From assembly GCA_963788055.1 (NCBI GenBank), contig CAWBFA010000005.1:496001-560000 (forward strand): a stretch of DNA of 64,000 nucleotides, given 5' to 3'. The notes under the pieces were generated by a model. It saw only the letters and a program-made list of their open reading frames with translations, had not been told where the DNA came from and made no database searches. A program made the position numbers and the translations under genes. The DNA comes from JACCTU01 sp963788055. Lineage in GTDB: Bacteria > Actinomycetota > Thermoleophilia > Gaiellales > Gaiellaceae. Within the stretch, counting starts at the first letter, position 1, and the number at the start of each line of letters is the position of its first letter. Shown here piece after piece: positions 35,221 through 44,050 of the stretch.

Positions 35221-35535
35221 ATGGAGAAGCGGCTGGTTACTCGGTACGCAACGCGGTCTGCTGAGGCGGCGGATGAGAACCAGCGACGAGTCGAAGGCGT
35301 CTTCGACGAGCTGATCGCAACCAAGCCTGACACGGTGAGCTACATCGTCCTTCGGCTCGCGGATGATTCGTTTGTGCACGTGTCGTTCCACAATCATGGC
35401 GATGACGAGGTGAACCCGATCGCTTCGACGGCTGCCTTTGCGCACTTTCAGCAGGACCATGCCGATCGTCGGGAGGGCGGCGTTGACCAGCAGACGGCCA
35501 GGCTGGTCGGTGCCTATATCACGACCATCGAATGA
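35221..35535 (+). CDS. hypothetical protein, possible dimeric alpha/beta-barrel
   Basis: The 104-residue protein starts at ATG 35221 behind AAAGGAG. It reads like a small alpha/beta protein (VTRYATRSAEAADENQRRVE; VSYIVLRLADDSFVHVSFHN; IASTAAFAHFQQDH), which suggests the antibiotic-biosynthesis-monooxygenase-like ferredoxin fold. I do not recognise a specific family. The good ribosome site and codon pattern support a real gene. Confidence 0.75.
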   Translation: MEKRLVTRYATRSAEAADENQRRVEGVFDELIATKPDTVSYIVLRLADDSFVHVSFHNHGDDEVNPIASTAAFAHFQQDHADRREGGVDQQTARLVGAYITTIE

Positions 35536-35595
35536 CGCCCGAGTCCGCGCTCTAGGCTCTCCACACCGGTTTTAGGTCGTAGCCTCTCGTACTGG

Positions 35596-37011
35596 GTGGA
35601 GATCGTGCGGGAACTCGAGACGGATTACCTGGTCGTCGGCGCTGGCGCGTCGGGCATGGCGTTCACCGATACGCTGCTCACTGAAACGGACGCCGACGTC
35701 GTGCTGGTCGACCGGCGTCACCGGCCGGGTGGTCATTGGCTGGACGCGTATCCGTTCGTGCGTCTCCACCAGCCGTCGGCGTACTACGGCGTGAACTCAC
35801 GACGGCTCGGGAATGATCGCATCGACGACTCGGGGCCGAACGCCGGCTTCTACGAACGGGCGACCGCAGCCGAGATCTGCGACTACTTCTCCCGGCTGCT
35901 CGAGGAAGACCTGCTGCCGACGGGCAGGGTGCGGTTCCTCGGCATGAGCGAGTATCGAGGTGGAGACGGTGTCGCGCACCACGTCGTGTCCCGGCTGGAC
36001 GGTGCGGAGACGATGGTGAAAGTGCGACGGAGGGTCGTCGATGCGACGTACGTCGAGTCGGAGATCCCGTCACGGCGCGTCCCGGGCATCTCAGTTGGCG
36101 CGGGTGTGCGGCTCGTCCCTCCCAACGATCTCGTCGACCTCGCGGAACCTGTAGATCGGTTCACGGTGATCGGTGCGGGGAAGACGGCGATGGATACCTG
36201 CAATTGGCTGCTCGAGGTCGGCGTCGACCCGGACCGCATCCGATGGATCAGGGGCAGAGACCCGTGGTTGTTCGACCGCTCGTTCACTCAACCCCTGGAG
36301 CTGGTCGGCGGGTACATGCAGCTCCAGGCCCGATGGGTCGAGGCAGCGGCAACGGCCGAGGACGGGAGGGATTTCGCCTGTCGACTCGAGGATGCCGGCC
36401 TGTTTGTGCGGATCGATCCTGCAGTCGAGCCGCTTGCCTTTCGCGGCGCCACCGTCAGCGCGACCGAGCTCGAGTCGCTTCGGGCGATCGACCACGTGGT
36501 GCGGGCGAGGCGGGTTCGGCGGATCACCCAGACCAAGATCACGACCGAGGGCGGCGACGTTCCGGGCGGCCCGCGTGAGGTCTACGTCGACTGCACGGCT
36601 GCTGGTGTTCGTCCGACAGTGCCGCGACCCGTCTTTGAGCCAGGGCGCGTCACGATCCAGTACGTGACGGTCGGCTTGATCCCGTGGTCCGGCGCGACGA
36701 TCGGGTTCGTCGAGTCGCTCGGCATCGAGAACGAGGAGAAGAACCGGCTCTGCCCACCGGTCGTCTTCTCCGGCTACGTCGCGGACCTCTTGCGGCTCGC
36801 CCACGCCGGACTGAAAGGCCAGACCGCTCGAGCGGCGAACAGTGCCGTCGCCACTTGGAACCGAACGTCGAGGTTGAACCCTGCCAGCGCCGCGGCCGAC
36901 CACATGGACGACCCACGCATTGCCGAGGCCCTCAGCTCCGTGAGGACGCACACCGAAGCGGCTTTGCAGAACCTCAAGCGCCGAGCAACCGTGGGGGTTG
37001 GCTCACGTTGA
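35596..37011 (+). CDS. FAD/NAD(P)-binding monooxygenase-like oxidoreductase
   Basis: The 471-residue protein has an N-terminal FAD motif (DYLVVGAGASGMAF, about 10-23) followed by the DRRHRPGGHWLD segment typical of flavin monooxygenases and related enzymes. A second dinucleotide motif comes near residue 190 (FTVIGAGKTAMDTCNW). It starts at GTG 35596; GTG 35605 is possible. It is flanked by repeat boxes and has no clear operon partner. The substrate is not evident. Confidence 0.82.
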   Translation: MEIVRELETDYLVVGAGASGMAFTDTLLTETDADVVLVDRRHRPGGHWLDAYPFVRLHQPSAYYGVNSRRLGNDRIDDSGPNAGFYERATAAEICDYFSRLLEEDLLPTGRVRFLGMSEYRGGDGVAHHVVSRLDGAETMVKVRRRVVDATYVESEIPSRRVPGISVGAGVRLVPPNDLVDLAEPVDRFTVIGAGKTAMDTCNWLLEVGVDPDRIRWIRGRDPWLFDRSFTQPLELVGGYMQLQARWVEAAATAEDGRDFACRLEDAGLFVRIDPAVEPLAFRGATVSATELESLRAIDHVVRARRVRRITQTKITTEGGDVPGGPREVYVDCTAAGVRPTVPRPVFEPGRVTIQYVTVGLIPWSGATIGFVESLGIENEEKNRLCPPVVFSGYVADLLRLAHAGLKGQTARAANSAVATWNRTSRLNPASAAADHMDDPRIAEALSSVRTHTEAALQNLKRRATVGVGSR

Positions 37012-37113
37012 ACGGGGGTCGGAGTCCTCGAGCGCGGGATCGTTCCGCCTCTGAAGCCGCTCGGGTCTGGCCTAATCGTCTGTGCCACTTCACGCTGTGT
37101 GACCAGAACTGCC

Positions 37114-37199
37114 GAGCGACCCAAGGGAAAGAAGAATTGCGTGATGCGCATGACGGGTTGCACCTGTCGCAGCGTCTCGACGCGCTCGCGTCGGGTGAC
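37114..37199 (+). repeat. 86-base dispersed repeat, copy 1
   Basis: From GAGCGACCCAAGGGA to GCGTCGGGTGAC this segment matches 44051-44136 with no gaps and about eight differences in 86 bases by eye. Its last bases form the start of repeat box copy 2. Translated in one frame it begins like the C-terminus of a GNAT enzyme, then continues as Arg/Ser-rich non-coding-like sequence. Confidence 0.85.
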
Positions 37200-37221
37200 A
37201 TTCGCCAGGACTGGCCCAACC
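37193..37221 (+). repeat. intergenic repeat box, copy 2
   Basis: The copy reads GGTGACATTCGCC then AGGACTGGCCCA. It is fused to the 3' end of the 86-base repeat. It lies 120 bases before the alcohol dehydrogenase start. Confidence 0.7.
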
Positions 37222-37326
37222 GACGCGCGATACGCCCGGTGATGGGTGGTTCGCTGGCCGCAAGACCGGGAACACGACCGTGAGCCGATCGCGCTAGCGC
37301 GTCGGACTTCTCTGTCGTTTGACGAT

Positions 37327-37340
37327 CGGAGGTACCTCCG
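37327..37340 (+). promoter_or_regulatory. perfect palindrome covering the ribosome-binding site
   Basis: CGGAGGTACCTCCG is a perfect 14-base palindrome that ends one base before ATG 37342 and contains the GGAGG ribosome site of the alcohol dehydrogenase gene. As DNA it could bind a dimeric protein. As RNA the two arms could hide the ribosome site. Either would regulate the gene. There is no direct evidence beyond symmetry and position. Confidence 0.45.
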
Positions 37341-37341
37341 G

Positions 37342-38370
37342 ATGCGCGCAACCGTCATGTATGGCGCCGGCGATGTCCGCGTCGAAAACGTTCCGGACGC
37401 GCACTTGATCGATCCGACGGACGCGCTCGTTCGGGTCACGCGCGCCGCGATCTGCGGTAGCGACTTGTGGCCGTACAAGTCGATGCCACACGGAGCCTCC
37501 GGTCGGCGGATGGGGCACGAGTTCATCGGCGTCGTCGAGGCGGTCGGCTCCGACGTCGAGACTGTCAAAGTCGGCGATTTGGTGGTGTCGCCGTTTCTCT
37601 GGTCGGACGGATCATGTGTCTTCTGCCGGGAGGGTTTGCAGAGCTCATGTCTGCATGGCGGGAGGTACGGCTGGGGAGACGTCGACGGCGGCCAGGGCGA
37701 AGCGGTGCGGGTACCGCAGGCGGAGGGCACGCTCGTGGTACTCCCGGTGGAGGCGGATGACGCCCTGATGCCGTCGTTACTCACGCTCACCGACGTGATG
37801 GGAACCGGCCACCACGCGGCGCTCACGGCAAAGGTTGGTCCTGGTAAGACGGTCGCCGTGGTCGGCGACGGCGCCGTCGGGCTGTGCGGTGTGATCGCGT
37901 CGAAGCGTCTCGGGGCCGAGCGGATCATCCTGCTCGGCAGCAACCCGGAGCGCGTCGCGCTCGGACAGGCCTTCGGCGCGACCGACGTCGTGAGCGAGCG
38001 CGGCGAGGAAGCAGTTGAGCGCGTCCGCGAACTGACCAAGCACGGCGCGCATTCGGTGCTCGAGTGCGTCGGCCTCGAGCGGGCCGTCGACACCGCGCTT
38101 GCGATAGCCCGTCCCGGCGGCGCAATCGGTCGCGTGGGTGTGCCGGAACACGAGACGACAGCCACCGGCGTTGCGTTCTGGAAGAACGCTTCGATTGCCG
38201 GCGGGCCCGCACCCGTACGCGCGTACATCGGGGAGCTGCTCCCGGATGTGCTCGAAGGTTGGATCGAGCCCGGACGGGTCTTCGACCGAGCCGGGTCCAT
38301 CGAGGACGTGCCGGACGGCTACCGCGCGATGAACGACCGCGAAGTCTTGAAGTTCCAGATCAAGCCGTAG
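37342..38370 (+). CDS. zinc-dependent alcohol dehydrogenase (MDR superfamily)
   Basis: The 342-residue medium-chain dehydrogenase starts at ATG 37342 (GGAGG upstream). The catalytic zinc ligands lie in ICGSDLWPY and MGHEFIG. A Cys-rich loop (CVFCREGLQSSC) corresponds to the structural zinc site but shows only three of the usual four Cys. The cofactor motif is VAVVGDGAVGLCGV near residue 173. It oxidises or reduces an alcohol/aldehyde with NAD(P). The substrate is unknown. The open frame upstream to 37246 crosses the palindrome and is not coding. Confidence 0.92.
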   Translation: MRATVMYGAGDVRVENVPDAHLIDPTDALVRVTRAAICGSDLWPYKSMPHGASGRRMGHEFIGVVEAVGSDVETVKVGDLVVSPFLWSDGSCVFCREGLQSSCLHGGRYGWGDVDGGQGEAVRVPQAEGTLVVLPVEADDALMPSLLTLTDVMGTGHHAALTAKVGPGKTVAVVGDGAVGLCGVIASKRLGAERIILLGSNPERVALGQAFGATDVVSERGEEAVERVRELTKHGAHSVLECVGLERAVDTALAIARPGGAIGRVGVPEHETTATGVAFWKNASIAGGPAPVRAYIGELLPDVLEGWIEPGRVFDRAGSIEDVPDGYRAMNDREVLKFQIKP

Positions 38371-38415
38371 AAAGAGAGCAGCACTACGATGAGCCACCTG
38401 CAGAGGCGCGGTTGC

Positions 38416-38450
38416 CTCAGGGGACATTCTCGAACACTGGCCCATCTAGG
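38416..38450 (+). repeat. intergenic repeat box, copy 3
   Basis: CTCAGGGGACATTCTC then GAACACTGGCCCA. It lies between converging genes, 46 bases after the dehydrogenase stop and 35 bases from the cyclase stop. Confidence 0.75.
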
Positions 38451-38484
38451 TGCGGTGTCGTTCGAACGTGCTCCGCAAAGTGGG

Positions 38485-39852
38485 TCAAGCAGCCTTCGGC
38501 GCGGCGACATAGAGCCGCCAGCGGTCCGGGACGCCCTTGAGCTCGCGCTCTCCTCGATCGGTGAAGGAGAAACCACTGCCCGCGACGAGGTCCTTGACGG
38601 TCTGGGAGACGACGACCTCTCGTGCGTCCGCGACTCCGAGGAGCCGAGCGCCGATCGTGACTGCGAGACCGCCGGGCTTCCCCTCGATGACCTCGCACTC
38701 TCCGATGTGAACCGCAGCCCTCGTCTCGATGCCGAGTGCGCTGACCCGTTCGGCGACCTCGTGCGCGCAGTGAATGGCACGCGCAGGCCCGACGAAGCTG
38801 GCGTAGAAGCCGTCGCCGGCGGTGTCGTGCTCAGCGCCCTCCCAACGGGCGAGAGCGTCGCGCACGACTGAGTGATGTGCGAGCACGAGCTCTCTCCAGG
38901 CGCGGTCACCGAGCTTCGCCTGTCTTCGTGTCGAATCGACGATGTCCGTGAAGAGCACCGCCACGAGCATCGTGGACACCGCATGCCGCCGCTCGACTCC
39001 CGCGAGCCCGCGAATGATCTCTGTGATGGCCTCGCGTTGAAGCCCTGAGCGACCGGAGAGGACATGCACGTTCGCGTTGGGCATGAGGGAGGCGACGTAC
39101 TCGGCTTCCTCCACCTCGGCCGTCGCGTCGCCCTCCCCGATGACGAGCGCGGTGGGTGCCTGCACGCTCGGGAGGATGCTCCGCACGTCGGTCTGCCAGA
39201 GGATGCGTGTCAGTGCCTCCGCGACGTCGGGGCTCACGGTGTTACGAGTGACCCGCGCGTAGCGCCGCATCAGCTCCTCGTCGATCGTGAGCGTGCCTCG
39301 TTGGTCCTCCGGGATGCCGGCGCGCTGGGCGGCGCGGGAGAGCGCCAAATCGCGGGCGAACGCCGTCGTGCCCCAATTCGCAACCCGCACGAGCTCCGCT
39401 TCGAACATCTCCTGCCCCTGCCCCCAGGGATAGTCGGGAGCCCAGGCGAGCCGCGCTCGTGGGTAGTTCCAGACGATTCCGGACGTTCGATCGGGATAAA
39501 GGGCTGCGAAGAGGGCGTGCATTGCGCCTGTGGACGCTGCTGCACCGAGGACGGGCGCATCGGAGCCGACTTCGTCGAGCACGGTGAGAAGGTCGGCAGC
39601 CCGGGTCTCGAGGTTCGGGGGAGGGACGTCGCGTGTCGAGGCACCGCTTCCGCGCCGGTCGTGGATGATGAGGCGTGCGAACTCCGTGGTACTGACGAGC
39701 CACTGGCCCCAGTCCGGCTCATCCCAGATGAGGTCGACGTTGCCAGCGAACGCGTGAAAGTCCATCGCGACGTCCACCGGCCCCGACCCGACCACCTGAT
39801 AGGCGAGAAAGATGCCGTCAGCTGTCTTCGCGTATCGCGCGTCGTATGTCAC
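38485..39852 (-). CDS. alpha/beta-hydrolase fused to an adenylate/guanylate cyclase domain
   Basis: The 455-residue protein starts at GTG 39852 (MTYDARYAKTADGIFLAYQVVG). Residues of about 1-275 form an alpha/beta-hydrolase-like domain with the nucleophile region reading GAAASTGAMHAL, which lacks a clean GxSxG. Residues of about 285-455 are a class III nucleotide cyclase domain with the two metal Asp in LFTDIVDSTRR and HDTAGDGFYASF. It probably makes cAMP in response to a ligand of the hydrolase-like domain. Further upstream the open frame runs into repeat box 4 and is not coding. Confidence 0.88.
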   Translation of the reverse strand: MTYDARYAKTADGIFLAYQVVGSGPVDVAMDFHAFAGNVDLIWDEPDWGQWLVSTTEFARLIIHDRRGSGASTRDVPPPNLETRAADLLTVLDEVGSDAPVLGAAASTGAMHALFAALYPDRTSGIVWNYPRARLAWAPDYPWGQGQEMFEAELVRVANWGTTAFARDLALSRAAQRAGIPEDQRGTLTIDEELMRRYARVTRNTVSPDVAEALTRILWQTDVRSILPSVQAPTALVIGEGDATAEVEEAEYVASLMPNANVHVLSGRSGLQREAITEIIRGLAGVERRHAVSTMLVAVLFTDIVDSTRRQAKLGDRAWRELVLAHHSVVRDALARWEGAEHDTAGDGFYASFVGPARAIHCAHEVAERVSALGIETRAAVHIGECEVIEGKPGGLAVTIGARLLGVADAREVVVSQTVKDLVAGSGFSFTDRGERELKGVPDRWRLYVAAPKAA

Positions 39853-39927
39853 GGAGTCATTTCCGAGTCGATCGGGCGCCGATATCCCACACGCGATGGG
39901 TAGCAGACTCTGGCCGATAGGTGTGCT

Positions 39928-39960
39928 TGAGGGGAAATCCGAACGCTGGCCCAACCAGAG
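39928..39960 (+). repeat. intergenic repeat box, copy 4
   Basis: GAGGGGAAATCC then GAACGCTGGCCCA, two bases shorter than the others. It lies between the divergent cyclase and VOC genes, so this copy is upstream of both genes. Confidence 0.65.
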
Positions 39961-40027
39961 GTACTACGTTTGACCCGACGTACTCTGCGGGCACGGGCCG
40001 ATCTTTGCGATCCGCGATAATGGCCGC

Positions 40028-40465
40028 GTGGCACTTCAACGGATGGACAACGTCGGCATCGTGGTGGAGTCGCTTGATGCCGCTATCTCGTTTTTCGCCG
40101 AGCTGGGCCTCGAACTCGAGGGGCGAGCCATGATCGAAGGAGACTGGTCAGGGCGCGTCACTGGACTGCGCGACCAGCGCGTCGAGATCGCCATGATGCG
40201 TATGCCGGACGGCCACGGCAGGATCGAACTCTCGCGCTTTCTCACGCCGCCTCCGGTCGCAGATCACCGGAACGCCCCGGTAAACGCCCTCGGCTACCTC
40301 CGCGTCATGTTCGCGGTGGACGACCTCGACGATACGCTGGCCCGGCTCCGCGAGCACGGCGCGCAACTCGTCGACGAAGTGGTCCAGTACGAAGACGTGT
40401 ATCGGCTCTGCTACGTCCGGGGCCCTGAGGGGATTCTCATCGGGCTCGCCGAGGAGATCGGTTAG
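40028..40465 (+). CDS. VOC-family protein (glyoxalase-like)
   Basis: The 145-residue VOC protein starts at GTG 40028 with MDNVGIVVESLDAAISFF, contains EIAMMRMPDGHGRIELSRF in the middle and ends YVRGPEGILIGLAEEIG. Its nearest relative in the window is the broken gene at 45218, which shares the YED-x-YRLCYVRGPEG ending. The first-strand metal position is Asn rather than His. Function unknown. Repeat boxes flank it on both sides, so it sits alone between two boxes. Confidence 0.86.
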   Translation: MALQRMDNVGIVVESLDAAISFFAELGLELEGRAMIEGDWSGRVTGLRDQRVEIAMMRMPDGHGRIELSRFLTPPPVADHRNAPVNALGYLRVMFAVDDLDDTLARLREHGAQLVDEVVQYEDVYRLCYVRGPEGILIGLAEEIG

Positions 40466-40493
40466 CGGATTGAACGCTCGCGACGGGAGAGCC

Positions 40494-40529
40494 CTCAGGC
40501 GTCACTCCCGAACGCTGGCCCAGCCGAGG
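40494..40529 (+). repeat. intergenic repeat box, copy 5
   Basis: CTCAGGCGTCACTCCC then GAACGCTGGCCCA. It lies between the converging VOC and acetyltransferase genes, ten bases from the latter's stop. Confidence 0.75.
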
Positions 40530-40538
40530 GCAGTTGGG

Positions 40539-41027
40539 TCATGCATCGAGTCGGAGCACGACCTCGTCCGTTTCCTCGCCGCGCCCATGAGCGAACTCGC
40601 GTCCCTCGCCCACGATCAGGAAACCGCACTTCGTCAACACACGAATCGACGCGGCGTTGTCGCTCGCAGCGCGAGCGTAAAGCGGACGGGTTGCCTCCAG
40701 CTGCAAGAACTCTTGTAGGGCACGCGTGGCGATGCCGCGACCCCAATCTTCACGGCCGATCCAATAGGTGACCTCGCGGTGACCCTCCAAGTCGAAGCTC
40801 GCAATGTGACCCACGACTCGACCGTCGATCTCGACGACCCTGTTCGTCGTAGAGTCGTCGCTCCTCAGCCGCGCCCACCGTCGCTCGAAGGTCGTTCGAT
40901 CATCGGCCTCCGGCGAAGTGAAGGCGGCCATCCGTATAGCGTCGCGATCCGTCGAGTGCTCGAACAGCACGCCGAGATCACGATCTTCGATCTCGCGAAG
41001 GACAAGCTGTCCGGAGCCCTCCCGCAC
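40539..41027 (-). CDS. GNAT-family N-acetyltransferase (RimJ/RimL type)
   Basis: The 162-residue acetyltransferase starts at GTG 41027. It has the RimJ-like opening LVLREIEDRDL, the acetyl-CoA loop WIGREDWGRGIATRAL at about 95-110 (R/Q-x-x-G-x-G/A) and the ARAASDNAASIRVLTKCGF ending typical of GNAT_3 enzymes. The acceptor is unknown: a protein N-terminus or a small amine are both possible. Confidence 0.9.
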   Translation of the reverse strand: MREGSGQLVLREIEDRDLGVLFEHSTDRDAIRMAAFTSPEADDRTTFERRWARLRSDDSTTNRVVEIDGRVVGHIASFDLEGHREVTYWIGREDWGRGIATRALQEFLQLEATRPLYARAASDNAASIRVLTKCGFLIVGEGREFAHGRGEETDEVVLRLDA

Positions 41028-41142
41028 GGCCGTTAACGCTAACTGCCGGGCACCGATGACTTCCGGGCGGAAGTGGCGTCTGAAGTACTAGCGACAGGCA
41101 CAGAGACGCCGCCGCCACGCCCGAGACGATGGAGGTCTGGTC

Positions 41143-41709
41143 ATGCGGAAGCTGATAGCGACGGTGTTCAACTACTCGCTCGACGGCCTTCTCGCCGACG
41201 AGGGCACCGAGTTTTGGAAGTTCTGCTTCGGCCTGCCCGAAAACCGTGAGCCCGACGACCCGGCGCAACTCGACTTTCTCCGGAGCGCGTACGCGCACAT
41301 CATGGGCCGCACCGCCTACGAGGCCATCGCCGAGTCCATGACAACAACGGCCACCGACCACCCCTTCGCCCCGATCCTGAACGCCGGGCGCAAGGTCGTC
41401 TTCTCCCGGACCCTGAAGACGGCCGACTGGGCCAACACCACCATCGCCGCTGGTGACACGTCAGAAGAGATCGACAAGCTCAGGCAAGGCGGCGACGGCC
41501 ACATCGTGGTCTGGGGCGGCGTCAGCCTCTGGCGGTCGCTCATGCAGCTCGACCTGATCGACGAGCTCACGGTGAGCTTGTTCCCCTACGTTGCGGGCGA
41601 GGGCACCCGGCTGTTCGACGGCGTCCCCAAGTCCTACCGGCTCGACCTGGTCTCCAGCACCGCCTCCAGCAACGGGATCCTCGAGCTGCGGTACCGGCGG
41701 TACCGCTAA
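41143..41709 (+). CDS. dihydrofolate reductase / RibD C-terminal family protein
   Basis: The 188-residue protein has the fold of bacterial DHFR and the reductase part of RibD: IATVFNYSLDGLLAD at the start, MGRTAYEAIAE in the first helix, the nucleotide loop HIVVWGGVSLWRSLM, and LTVSLFPYVAGEGTRLFDG at the end. GGAGG lies eight bases before the ATG. A related gene follows after 39 bases. Such stand-alone proteins use NADPH on uncharacterised substrates; this is not folA by sequence. Confidence 0.88.
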   Translation: MRKLIATVFNYSLDGLLADEGTEFWKFCFGLPENREPDDPAQLDFLRSAYAHIMGRTAYEAIAESMTTTATDHPFAPILNAGRKVVFSRTLKTADWANTTIAAGDTSEEIDKLRQGGDGHIVVWGGVSLWRSLMQLDLIDELTVSLFPYVAGEGTRLFDGVPKSYRLDLVSSTASSNGILELRYRRYR

Positions 41710-41748
41710 CCCAGCGGCCCAGTCCGCAGACTGACAAGGAGAATCGAG

Positions 41749-42285
41749 ATGGGAAAGCTGATTGCGACCACACAGGCCACGATCGACGGCGTCATCGACC
41801 CGGTCGGCGAGTGGGTGCAACCCGACAGCGACCACGGCGAGTACTCGTTCGAGCGTCAGGCGAGATCCAGCGGGCTGGTGCTGGGCCGCAAGACCTACGA
41901 GGGGCTGGCGGGATACTGGCCGAGTCAATCGGGCAAGTGGGCAGACATGGTCAACGCGCTGCCGAAGTACGTCGGCTCCAACACCCTGTCCGGAGAACTC
42001 GAGTGGAACGCGACCCTGCTCGAGGGGGACCTCCGAGACTCGATCCCGAAGCTCAAGGACGAGGTCGACGGTGACCTCTTCATGCACGGGAGCGGCGAGT
42101 TCGCGTACGCCCTCGCCGAGAAGGGCCTGATCGACGAGTACGAGGTCTACTTGAACCCGCTCGTCTGGGGCAAGGGGAACGTCCACGTGCTCGGAGACAG
42201 GGGAACCGTGCGGATGGAGCTCGACGACGTGAAGCGGTTCGACTCTGGAGTCGTACTTCTGACCTACCTCCCCCAAGACAACTGA
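41749..42285 (+). CDS. dihydrofolate reductase / RibD C-terminal family protein (paralogue)
   Basis: The 178-residue product begins GKLIATTQATIDGVIDP and shows VLGRKTYEGLAGYW, LFMHGSGEFAYALAEKGLIDEY and NPLVWGKGNVHVLGD, the DHFR-like order also seen in the gene just upstream. AAGGAG precedes the ATG. The two reductases and the following DUF899 gene are tightly spaced (39 and 11 bases), so they are probably one operon. Confidence 0.88.
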   Translation: MGKLIATTQATIDGVIDPVGEWVQPDSDHGEYSFERQARSSGLVLGRKTYEGLAGYWPSQSGKWADMVNALPKYVGSNTLSGELEWNATLLEGDLRDSIPKLKDEVDGDLFMHGSGEFAYALAEKGLIDEYEVYLNPLVWGKGNVHVLGDRGTVRMELDDVKRFDSGVVLLTYLPQDN

Positions 42286-42296
42286 AAGAGGAAACG

Positions 42297-43044
42297 ATGA
42301 CCACACCAGCCCCGCCCGTCACCGACCACGACGACTTCGAGCGACAGCTCCTCGAGCTGCGCAAGCGCGAGAAGGCACACACCCGCGAGGGCGACGCGAT
42401 CGCCGCGGCCCGGCGCCGGCTGCCCATGACAGAGGTACCGCCCGACACCACCGTGATCGGCCCCGACGGCCCGGTCCCGTTCGGCGATGTCTTCGAGGGG
42501 CGCGACGAGCTGCTCGTCTACAGCCACATGTTCCACAACGGGAAGCCATGGGAGTGGCAGTGCGAGGGCTGCACCAGGAACTCCTGGCCGATGCAGCACG
42601 CCGCCGACGCGGCCTACCTCAACGCCAACGGGATCACCTTCGCCATCCTCGAGCGACGGGCCGTACGAGGAGATCGCGGCATTCCGCGACTTCATGGGCT
42701 ACACAGCGCCGTGGTATTCCAACGCCCACCTCGACGACCCCACCGTGGCCGTCGCCGGCCGGATCTCCTGCTACCTGCGGCGGGAGGACAAGATCTACCT
42801 GACGTACTGGACGACCGGCCGGGGCGACGAGGTGATGAGTCCCTCGTTCGGGCTGCTCGACCTGACCGCCTACGGGCGGCGGGAGGAGTGGGAGGACTCG
42901 CCCGAGGGGTGGCCGCAGCTCCCGACCCACTCCGTCATGCGCACCGACGAGCACGGTGCGCTGGTGGGGCCCAGAGGCGGCGGTCGACCGGTCCCCCAGT
43001 GGACGCGCCCGGGCGTCACCGGGGTCGGCGTACAAACCGGGTAG
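42297..43044 (+). CDS. DUF899 thioredoxin-like protein, frameshifted
   Basis: ATG 42297 follows AGAGGA. The first frame encodes LELRKREKAHTREGD and VIGPDGPVPFGDVFEGRDE, with a CEGC pair at the thioredoxin active-site position (DUF899 proteins often have CxxC here). One extra base near 42647 leads to the frame with SSDGPYEEIAAFRDFMGY and WTTGRGDEVMSPSFGLLDLT, ending at 43044. Combined length is about 248 residues. The family is predicted to be redox-active but is uncharacterised. Confidence 0.82.
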
Positions 43045-43060
43045 CGAGCTGGGAAGGCGC

Positions 43061-43930
43061 GTGGCGATCGATGTTGTGCAGGCGAAGGGCCTCGAGTATC
43101 TGACTCTGGCGACGGAGCTTCTGCAGCGCGCTCGCCTGGCGGACGCGGAAGCGGGATTGTGGGAGGCAGCTGACCTGCAGTGGTGGTGGCGTACACCGCG
43201 CCGCTCGGACGCGATCGACCAGCTCTTCTGGATCGACGACGAAGGGCCTGTTGCCGGCGTCGTCCTCACCGACTGGGGTTCGGCCTGGGGGTGCGATCTC
43301 ATCATGGTCCCCGGTGTCACGACCGTTCCGCTGTCGGCTCTCTGGCGGCGCGCGGTCGAGGCGATCGACGCGTTGGGCATCGAATCGGTCGATGTGCTCG
43401 TCGACGACGACGATGCTGAGCTGGTCGACCTGCTGGCCGGCGCCGGCTTCGTGGCCGGCGAAGAGGACGGGACCACCTGGATGGATGCCGAGGAACGACC
43501 TGATGTCACCCCTCTGCCGGAGGGATTCGTTCTCGTCGACCGTGCCCTGGAGACGACCAGACCGCACCCGATGCGACATCGAAACGGCGAACAGGTCGAG
43601 GCTCGTCTCCGCCAGTGCTCGCTCTACGACCCGGCACTGGACCTCGCCGCTGAAACTGCTGACGGTCAGGTCGGCGGTTACGCGCTCTTTTGGTTCGACC
43701 CCGTGACTCAGGTTGGGATGGTGGAGCCGATGAGAGTCGAGGATGAGTACCAGCGGCGCGGCTTGGCCCGTGCCATGCTGACTGCGGGTCTCGATCGGCT
43801 GGCGTCGCGCGGGGCACGCCGCCTCAAGGTCAGCTACTCCACCGCCGCGGCGCGTTCGCTCTACGTCGGCGCGGGCTTCCGGGTGACGTCTACCAGCACG
43901 TCGTATAGCTGGAAGAGACGGTCTGTGTAG
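43061..43930 (+). CDS. two-lobed GNAT-family acetyltransferase
   Basis: The 289-residue protein starts at GTG 43061 with GGAAGG before it. The C-terminal half (about 185-285) is a clear GNAT domain with PMRVEDEYQRRGLARAML (acetyl-CoA loop QRRGLA) and the ARSLYVGAGF motif. The N-terminal half looks like a degenerate GNAT lobe. Acceptor unknown. The open frame upstream of 43061 overlaps the DUF899 end and is not used. Confidence 0.85.
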   Translation: MAIDVVQAKGLEYLTLATELLQRARLADAEAGLWEAADLQWWWRTPRRSDAIDQLFWIDDEGPVAGVVLTDWGSAWGCDLIMVPGVTTVPLSALWRRAVEAIDALGIESVDVLVDDDDAELVDLLAGAGFVAGEEDGTTWMDAEERPDVTPLPEGFVLVDRALETTRPHPMRHRNGEQVEARLRQCSLYDPALDLAAETADGQVGGYALFWFDPVTQVGMVEPMRVEDEYQRRGLARAMLTAGLDRLASRGARRLKVSYSTAAARSLYVGAGFRVTSTSTSYSWKRRSV

Positions 43931-44050
43931 AGGGCGGGCGGCGGCGAGGTGGAGGGCTATCCGGCACGAAGCTGCAGGGCGAGAAGATCCGGTCACAGTT
44001 CCTGTACAGCACGCAGGCGCAGCCTCTTCGAGGAGGTCGGCTTCAGCTAC

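Larger units (their letters stand above)
37012..37341. other. 330-base gap holding repeat elements and no convincing gene
   Basis: The gap contains the first copy of the 86-base repeat (37114-37199), immediately continued by repeat box copy 2 (37193-37221), and the palindrome in front of the alcohol dehydrogenase gene. Short open frames here have no ribosome site and no recognisable domain. Part of the 86-base element reads RPKGKKNCVM, like the tail of an acetyltransferase, and looks like a gene fossil. Confidence 0.6.

Noticed and set aside
39853..39954. Longer start for the cyclase gene (MGQRSDFPSSTP...)
   Set aside because: The added residues are the reverse reading of repeat box 4, and similarity to the family starts only at GTG 39852.
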